DNA of 64,000 bases, from assembly GCF_023715365.1 (NCBI RefSeq), contig NZ_JAMBNZ010000002.1:186001-250000 (forward strand). Direction: 5' to 3'. Shown here piece after piece: positions 59,239 through 64,000 of the stretch. The first letter of the stretch is position 1; the number at the start of each line of letters is the position of its first letter. A model generated the notes under the pieces. The model had not been told where the DNA came from, did not search any database, and saw nothing but the letters and a program-made list of their open reading frames with translations. The translations under genes were made by a program, and so were the position numbers. The stretch is from Georgenia satyanarayanai. GTDB taxonomy: Bacteria > Actinomycetota > Actinomycetes > Actinomycetales > Actinomycetaceae.

Positions 59239-59276
59239 CCAGCGGCCCGCCACCCTCTCGGGTGACGGGCCGCTGG
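59239..59276. terminator. rpsA terminator hairpin
   Basis: Arms ccagcggcccgccaccc (59239-59255) and gggtgacgggccgctgg (59260-59276) pair over 17 bases with one mismatch and a four-base loop. They lie ten bases beyond the rpsA stop and before pcp. The tail contains TGTTGTCGTT, the nearest thing to a T-tract in the window. Confidence 0.8.
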
Positions 59277-59285
59277 TTGCTCGGG

Positions 59286-60794
59286 TCAGTTCCCGGTGAG
59301 CTTCTCACGAAGCGCGGCGAGCGCCTCGTCAGAGGCCAGCGTTCCCGCCGCCTCGACCGGGGCCGAGGTGTAGGACGTGGCCGAACCGGCGCCGGCAGAG
59401 GAGCTGCTGGAGCTGGAGCTCGAGGTGGAGCTGGAGCTCGTGGTGGTCGACGCCTCGACGTCGGCCTCCATCGCAGCGGCAACCTGCTGCTTGTGGGCCT
59501 CCCAGCGGGAGTGGGCCTCGGCGTACTGCGCCTCCCAGGCCTCGCGCTGGGTGTCGTAGCCCTCGAGCCACTCATTGGTCTCCGGGTCGAAGCCCTCGGG
59601 GTACTTGTAGTTCCCCTGCTCGTCGTACTCCGCGGCCATGCCGTAGAGCGACGGGTCGAAGTCGTCGCTGCTCGGGTCGACGCCCTCGTTGGCCTGCTTG
59701 AGGGACAGCGAGATCCGACGACGCTCGAGGTCGATGTCGATGACCTTGACGAAGACCTCGTCACCGACCTTCGCGACCTGCTCGGGCACCTCGACGTGGC
59801 GCACGGCCAGCTCGGAGATGTGGACGAGGCCCTCGATGCCGTCCTCGACACGCACGAAGGCGCCGAAGGGGACGAGCTTGGTGACCTTTCCGGGGACGAC
59901 CTGCCCGATCGCGTGGGTGCGGGCGAAGGCCTGCCACGGGTCCTCCTGCGTCGCCTTCAGCGACAGGGAGACACGCTCGCGGTCCATGTCGACGTCGAGG
60001 ACCTCGACGGTGACCTCCTGGCCGACCTCGACGATCTCGCTCGGGTGGTCGATGTGCTTCCAGGACAGCTCGGAGACGTGGACGAGACCGTCGACGCCGC
60101 CGAGGTCGACGAACGCACCGAAGTTGACGATCGAGGACACGACGCCCTGGCGGACCTGGCCCTTCTGCAGGGTCTGCAGGAAGGTGGAGCGGACCTCGGA
60201 CTGGGTCTGCTCGAGCCACGCACGACGCGAGAGCACGACGTTGTTGCGGTTCTTGTCGAGCTCGATGATCTTGGCCTCGAGCTCCTTGCCCACGTAGGGC
60301 TGCAGGTCGCGCACGCGGCGCATCTCGACGAGCGAGGCGGGAAGGAAGCCACGCAGGCCGATGTCGAGGATGAGGCCACCCTTGACGACCTCGATGACGG
60401 TGCCGGTGACGACGCCGTCCTCCTCCTTGACCTTCTCGATCGTGCCCCAGGCCCGCTCGTACTGCGCGCGCTTCTTGGACAGGAGAAGCCGGCCCTCCTT
60501 GTCCTCCTTCTGGAGGACGAGCGCCTCGATCTGGTCACCGACGGAGACGACCTCGTCGGGGTCGACGTCGTGCTTGATCGACAGCTCGCGGGAGAGGATG
60601 ACGCCCTCGGTCTTGTAACCGATGTCGAGGAGAACCTCGTCCCGGTCGACCTTGACGACGGTGCCCTCGACGATGTCTCCATCGTTGAAGTACTTGATGG
60701 TCTCGTCGATAGCGGCGAGGAGCTCCTCGGCCGACCCGATGTCGTTGATCGCGACCTGCGGGGCAGTCGGCTGAGTGGGCGTAGTGATGGTCAT
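59286..60794 (-). CDS. rpsA: 30S ribosomal protein S1
   Basis: S1 (502 residues) carries four S1 RNA-binding repeats (starts near 33, 118, 205 and 291, for example GDIVEGTVVKVDRDEVLLDIGYKTEG and GQVVPGKVTKLVPFGAFVRVEDGIEG). It is the mycobacterial/actinobacterial four-domain form and binds mRNA leaders on the 30S subunit. The C-terminal part has an acidic Tyr-rich segment and a serine/threonine homopolymer-like run of about 20 residues before the final LASDEALAALREKLTGN. The ATG lacks a strong SD. Confidence 0.97.
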   Translation of the reverse strand: MTITTPTQPTAPQVAINDIGSAEELLAAIDETIKYFNDGDIVEGTVVKVDRDEVLLDIGYKTEGVILSRELSIKHDVDPDEVVSVGDQIEALVLQKEDKEGRLLLSKKRAQYERAWGTIEKVKEEDGVVTGTVIEVVKGGLILDIGLRGFLPASLVEMRRVRDLQPYVGKELEAKIIELDKNRNNVVLSRRAWLEQTQSEVRSTFLQTLQKGQVRQGVVSSIVNFGAFVDLGGVDGLVHVSELSWKHIDHPSEIVEVGQEVTVEVLDVDMDRERVSLSLKATQEDPWQAFARTHAIGQVVPGKVTKLVPFGAFVRVEDGIEGLVHISELAVRHVEVPEQVAKVGDEVFVKVIDIDLERRRISLSLKQANEGVDPSSDDFDPSLYGMAAEYDEQGNYKYPEGFDPETNEWLEGYDTQREAWEAQYAEAHSRWEAHKQQVAAAMEADVEASTTTSSSSTSSSSSSSSSAGAGSATSYTSAPVEAAGTLASDEALAALREKLTGN

Positions 60795-60968
60795 TGAGTT
60801 ACGGACTCCGATGCGGACAGGGAATAGTGCGGATATGGGTTGTCGGCTCGCACACCGCGCGACCCACCACACGCCCAGCGGAGCTCCGTCCACCAAGGTG
60901 TCGCCAGCCGCGAGCACACGTCACCTCGGGTGATCCTACTCGTCCCGACCGGCGGGGACAAGAATCGC

Positions 60969-61994
60969 TCAGGCCAGCGCGTTGGCCACCCGGATGAGCT
61001 CCTCCGGGACCGGCTTGGCCTTCCCCGCGACCTCCTCGAGGGGCACGAGGACGACCTCCTCGCCACGCAGCGCCGTCATGACGCTGGTGCGGCCCTGCTG
61101 GAGGGCGTCGACGGCGGCGACGCCGAAGCGAGAACCGAGGATGCGGTCGGAGGGCAGCGGGGTGCCGCCACGCTGAACGTGACCGAGCACGGTGACTCGC
61201 GTGTCGAACCCGGTGCGCGCGGCGATCTCCTCGGCGACCCGCTCACTGATGGCGCCGGAGACGATCTCCCCGAACTTCCCGTACTTGGTCTCCCACTCCA
61301 TCGAGGAGCCCTCGGCCGGGATGGCCCCTTCGGCGACGACGACGATCGAGAAGGAGGCGTGGGCCCGGTGCCGGTGCTTGAGGTAGCGGGTGACCCTGTC
61401 GATGTCGAAGGGCTCCTCGGGGGTGAGGACGACCTCCGCGCCGCCGGCGATCCCGGCCTCGACGGCGATCCACCCGGCGGAGCGGCCCATGAGCTCGACG
61501 ACCATGACGCGGTTGTGGCTCTCCGCCGTCGTGTGGAGCCGGTCGATGGCCTCCGTGGCGATGTGGACCGCGGTGTCGAAGCCGATCGAGCGGTCCGTAC
61601 CGGCGACGTCGTTGTCGATCGTCTTGGGGATCGCGACGATCTTGATGCCCGTCTCGGCCACCTTGCTCGCCGCGTGGAGGGTGCCGTCGCCGCCGATGCA
61701 GATGAGCGCCTCGATCCGCTCGGCCTCGAGGGTGGCGCGCACGGCGTCCATACCGCCGTCGGCGGAGTGCGGGTGGTAGCGGGCGGTGCCGAGCAGGGTG
61801 CCACCGGTGTCGAGGACGCCGCGGATGTCGTTGCGCGTGAGCGGCATGATGTCGCCCTCGGCGACGCCCTTCCACCCGTTGCGGAAGCCGATGATCGAGT
61901 GCCCGTACTCCCCCAGTGCGCGCTTGACGACCGCTCGGATCGCCGCGTTGAGTCCGGGGCAGTCACCGCCACCGGTGAGCAGACCGATTCGCAC
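60969..61994 (-). CDS. pfkA: 6-phosphofructokinase, group III (ATP-type residues)
   Basis: PFK (341 residues) phosphorylates fructose-6-phosphate. The signatures are GGGDCPGLNAAIR, CIGGDGTLHAAS and the catalytic PKTIDNDVAGTD. Residue 104 is Gly and 124 is Lys, exactly at the two positions that separate ATP (Gly104) from PPi (Asp104) use in this group. I therefore favour an ATP enzyme, as in streptomycetes. The GTG at 61994 follows AGGAGC. The gap upstream contains repeat array E. Confidence 0.94.
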   Translation of the reverse strand: MRIGLLTGGGDCPGLNAAIRAVVKRALGEYGHSIIGFRNGWKGVAEGDIMPLTRNDIRGVLDTGGTLLGTARYHPHSADGGMDAVRATLEAERIEALICIGGDGTLHAASKVAETGIKIVAIPKTIDNDVAGTDRSIGFDTAVHIATEAIDRLHTTAESHNRVMVVELMGRSAGWIAVEAGIAGGAEVVLTPEEPFDIDRVTRYLKHRHRAHASFSIVVVAEGAIPAEGSSMEWETKYGKFGEIVSGAISERVAEEIAARTGFDTRVTVLGHVQRGGTPLPSDRILGSRFGVAAVDALQQGRTSVMTALRGEEVVLVPLEEVAGKAKPVPEELIRVANALA

Positions 61995-62111
61995 GTGTGG
62001 GCTCCTGTACTTCGGGGGTGGCGCCGGGGCGCCGGGACCACGAACCACCCTATCGGCGCCCCGCCGTGCCACTCGCCGCCGAAGGTCCCCCGCCGACGCC
62101 GCCACCAGCCG

Positions 62112-62236
62112 CCGACAGCCGGATCCCGCCCGCCGCTCCCGGTCGCCGGCCCTCACTCCCGTCATCGACAGCCGGATTCCGCCCGCCGCTCCCTGTCGCC
62201 GGCCCTCACTCCCGTCACCGACAGCCGGATTCCGCC
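62112..62236. repeat. Intergenic repeat array E (3 copies, 53-base period)
   Basis: Three rightward units start at 62112, 62165 and 62218, each opening YCGACAGCCGGATYCCGCCC. The 53-base period includes a spacer holding gtcgccggccctcactcccg. The array fills the gap between the pfkA start and the methyltransferase 3' end, the last unit ending about 20 bases from the stop. Core identical to the other arrays, spacer unique. Confidence 0.93.
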
Positions 62237-62254
62237 CGCCCCTCCCGGCCTCGG

Positions 62255-63046
62255 TCAGGCGCGGTGGGTGACGAAGATGGCGGTGCCCGGGACGTAGCGC
62301 CCGCGGAGCGGGCCCCACCCGCCCCAGACCTGCCGGTTCTCCTCCTGCCACTCCGGCTCGACGACGTCGTCGACGACGAGCCCGGCGCCAGTCACCTCCC
62401 GGACGTGGTCCCCCATGGTGCGGTGGTACTCGGCGTAGAGGGGTGCGCCGTCGCCGTCGGTCTCGACGTAGGGGGTGCGGTCGAAGTACGAGCGCAGCAC
62501 CCGCATGCCGGCGGACGTGGGGTCGTCGGGGAAGACCCAGCGCACCGGGTGGACGACGGCGAACACCCAGCGGCCCCCGGGGCGCAGCACGCGGGCGACC
62601 TCGGCGTGGACGCGCGCGGCGTCGGGGACGAAGGCGATCGCGCCGAAGGACGTGAAGGCGAGGTCGACGCTCTCGTCGGCCAGCGGCAGGGCGCGGGCGT
62701 CGGCGACGACGGCCGGTACCCGCCGGCCGGTGCGGCGGTCGAGCTCGGCAGACTGGGCGAGCATGCCGGGGGCGATGTCCGTGGCCAGCACGTGTGCGCC
62801 GCGCCCGGTGAGCCACCGCGAGCACTGGGCGGCACCGGCGCCCACCTCGAGCACGCGGAGGCCGCTGACGTCACCGAGCAGGCCGGCGTCCTCCTCGCGC
62901 AGCCCCTCGGGGCACCAGCGGAAGTCGGCGTCGCCGAGGAAGGCCCCGTGCTCGTCGATGTACTCGGCCGCGTTCTCGCTCCACCACCTGCCGTTCGCGC
63001 GCGCTGCCGCCGCCGAGTCGACCTCCCAGAAGCCCACCCCGCTCAT
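62255..63046 (-). CDS. SAM-dependent class I methyltransferase
   Basis: This 263-residue methyltransferase has motif I LRVLEVGAGAAQCSRWL, DIAPGM, motif II DARALPLADESVDLAF and the post-motif GRWVFAVVHPVRWVF. Substrate unknown; the N-terminal cap and the aromatic C-terminus suggest a small molecule. Relatives next to polA are common in actinobacteria. The start is the ATG at 63044-63046, 28 bases after polA. Confidence 0.9.
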   Translation of the reverse strand: MSGVGFWEVDSAAAARANGRWWSENAAEYIDEHGAFLGDADFRWCPEGLREEDAGLLGDVSGLRVLEVGAGAAQCSRWLTGRGAHVLATDIAPGMLAQSAELDRRTGRRVPAVVADARALPLADESVDLAFTSFGAIAFVPDAARVHAEVARVLRPGGRWVFAVVHPVRWVFPDDPTSAGMRVLRSYFDRTPYVETDGDGAPLYAEYHRTMGDHVREVTGAGLVVDDVVEPEWQEENRQVWGGWGPLRGRYVPGTAIFVTHRA

Positions 63047-63074
63047 GCTCGTGACCTGCCCGCCACTGCCGGCC

Positions 63075-64000
63075 TCAGTGGGCGGCCTCGTGCCAGGAGC
63101 GGCCGTGACCGACGGAGACGTCGAGGGGCACCTGGAGCTCCGCGGCGGCGGCCATCCGCTCCCGGACGAGCGTCTCGACGGTCTCCTCCTCCCTGGGTGC
63201 CACCTCGAGGACGAGCTCGTCGTGGACCTGGAGCAGCAGGCGCGAGCTCAGGCCGGCGGCGTGGAGTCCGCGCTCGACCTCGACCATCGCGACCTTGATA
63301 ATGTCGGCGGCGCTGCCCTGGATCGGCGCGTTGAGGGCCATCCGCTCGGCCATGTCCCGGCGCTGGCGGTTGTCGCTCGTGAGGTCGGGGAGGTAGCGCC
63401 GCCGGCCCATGATCGTCTCGGTGTACCCGGTGCGGCGCGCCTCGTCGACCACCCCGCCGAGGTAGTCGCGCACCCCGCCGAAGCGCTCGAAGTAGTCGTC
63501 CATGAGCGTGCGGGCCTCACCGACCTCGATCCGCAGCTGGCGCGAGAGTCCGAAGGCGGACAGGCCGTAGGCCAGGCCGTAGCTCATCGCCTTGATCTTT
63601 GCGCGCATCGCGCTCGTCACCTGGTCGGTGGGTACCTCGAAGACGCGCGAGCCGACGTAGGAGTGGAGGTCCTCCCCGCTGCGGAAGGCGTCGATGAGGC
63701 CCGGGTCCCCCGAGAGGTGCGCCATGATCCGCATCTCGATCTGGGAGTAGTCGGCGGTCAGCAGGGTGGCGAAGCCCTCGCCGACGACGAAGCCGCGGCG
63801 GATCCGCTGGCCCTCCTCGGTGCGCACCGGGATGTTCTGGAGATTGGGGTCGGTCGAGCTGAGCCGGCCGGTGGCGGCGATCGTCTGGTGGAAGGTCGTG
63901 TGGATGCGGCCGTCCGGGGCGACCGAGCGCAGCAGCCCCTCGACCGTCTGCCGCAGCCGAATCGCGTCTCGGTGGGCGAGCAGGTGGGCGAGGAAGGGGT
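63075..64000 (-). CDS. polA: DNA polymerase I, C-terminal part
   Basis: This is the 3' part of polA; its start lies beyond the window. The frame is open to the end of the window and includes the polymerase-domain motifs TGRLSSTDPNLQNIPVRT (motif A region), DYSQIEMRIMAHLSGD with the metal-binding Asp, RAKIKAMSYGLAYGLSAFG (O helix) and VHDELVLEV (motif C). The C-terminus SVGHGRSWHEAAH is normal. Any 3'-5' exonuclease domain lies outside the window, so its presence cannot be judged. Confidence 0.97.
   Translation of the reverse strand, partial: PFLAHLLAHRDAIRLRQTVEGLLRSVAPDGRIHTTFHQTIAATGRLSSTDPNLQNIPVRTEEGQRIRRGFVVGEGFATLLTADYSQIEMRIMAHLSGDPGLIDAFRSGEDLHSYVGSRVFEVPTDQVTSAMRAKIKAMSYGLAYGLSAFGLSRQLRIEVGEARTLMDDYFERFGGVRDYLGGVVDEARRTGYTETIMGRRRYLPDLTSDNRQRRDMAERMALNAPIQGSAADIIKVAMVEVERGLHAAGLSSRLLLQVHDELVLEVAPREEETVETLVRERMAAAAELQVPLDVSVGHGRSWHEAAH

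Overview
The window is a stretch of a high-G+C actinobacterial chromosome. The markers whiA, rbpA, opcA and a Der/EngA-Cmk neighbourhood, frequent GTG starts and many 1-14 base gene overlaps point to Micrococcales. A Georgenia/Cellulomonas-like organism is my inference; no 16S rRNA is present to prove it.

Layout. Bases 1-341 hold the end of a LuxR-type response regulator. Bases 473-3063 form a visibly lower-G+C island with two translationally coupled genes: a reverse transcriptase with an alpha-helical C-terminal region and a polytopic membrane protein. Together they resemble defence-associated RT cassettes. Bases 3423-14091 are an accessory catabolic locus: an ABC importer (two different ATPases, two permeases, one lipoprotein), a semialdehyde-type aldehyde dehydrogenase, an iron-type alcohol dehydrogenase, a divergent GntR regulator, a DJ-1/PfpI protein and an alpha/beta hydrolase. 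After a PH-like membrane protein and tRNA-Pro(GGG) comes core genome: der, a two-component system with a divergent ABC-2 exporter, a plsC-like gene, cmk, tyrA, an rluB-type pseudouridine synthase, scpB, scpA, parA, a small basic/acidic protein, xerD and ctaB. A plus-strand pentose-phosphate operon (tkt-tal-pgi-zwf-opcA-pgl) follows. Convergent to it run rbpA, secG, tpiA, pgk, gap, whiA, a yvcK-like gene, rapZ, uvrC, an osmC-family gene and uvrA. Then come an MBL-fold gene, terC, uvrB, a PadR/membrane pair, coaE, pcp, rpsA, pfkA, a methyltransferase and the 3' part of polA.

How the genes work together. Central carbon metabolism is concentrated here: pfkA, tpiA, gap and pgk for glycolysis, and zwf-opcA-pgl-tkt-tal-pgi for the pentose-phosphate route. 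uvrA, uvrB and uvrC all lie within 10 kb, so nucleotide excision repair is clustered. parA-scpA-scpB-xerD form a chromosome-segregation group.

Two non-coding systems stand out. First, the leader of terC folds as a yybP-ykoY (Mn2+) riboswitch whose 3' P1 strand can instead pair perfectly with the terC ribosome-binding site. Second, about 30 copies of one short core (GACAGCCGGATTCC and its complement) lie in five intergenic gaps, always touching a gene 3' end. They are organised as local tandem arrays with locus-specific periods of 34, 41-42, 44 or 53 bases, or as a hairpin of two opposed copies.
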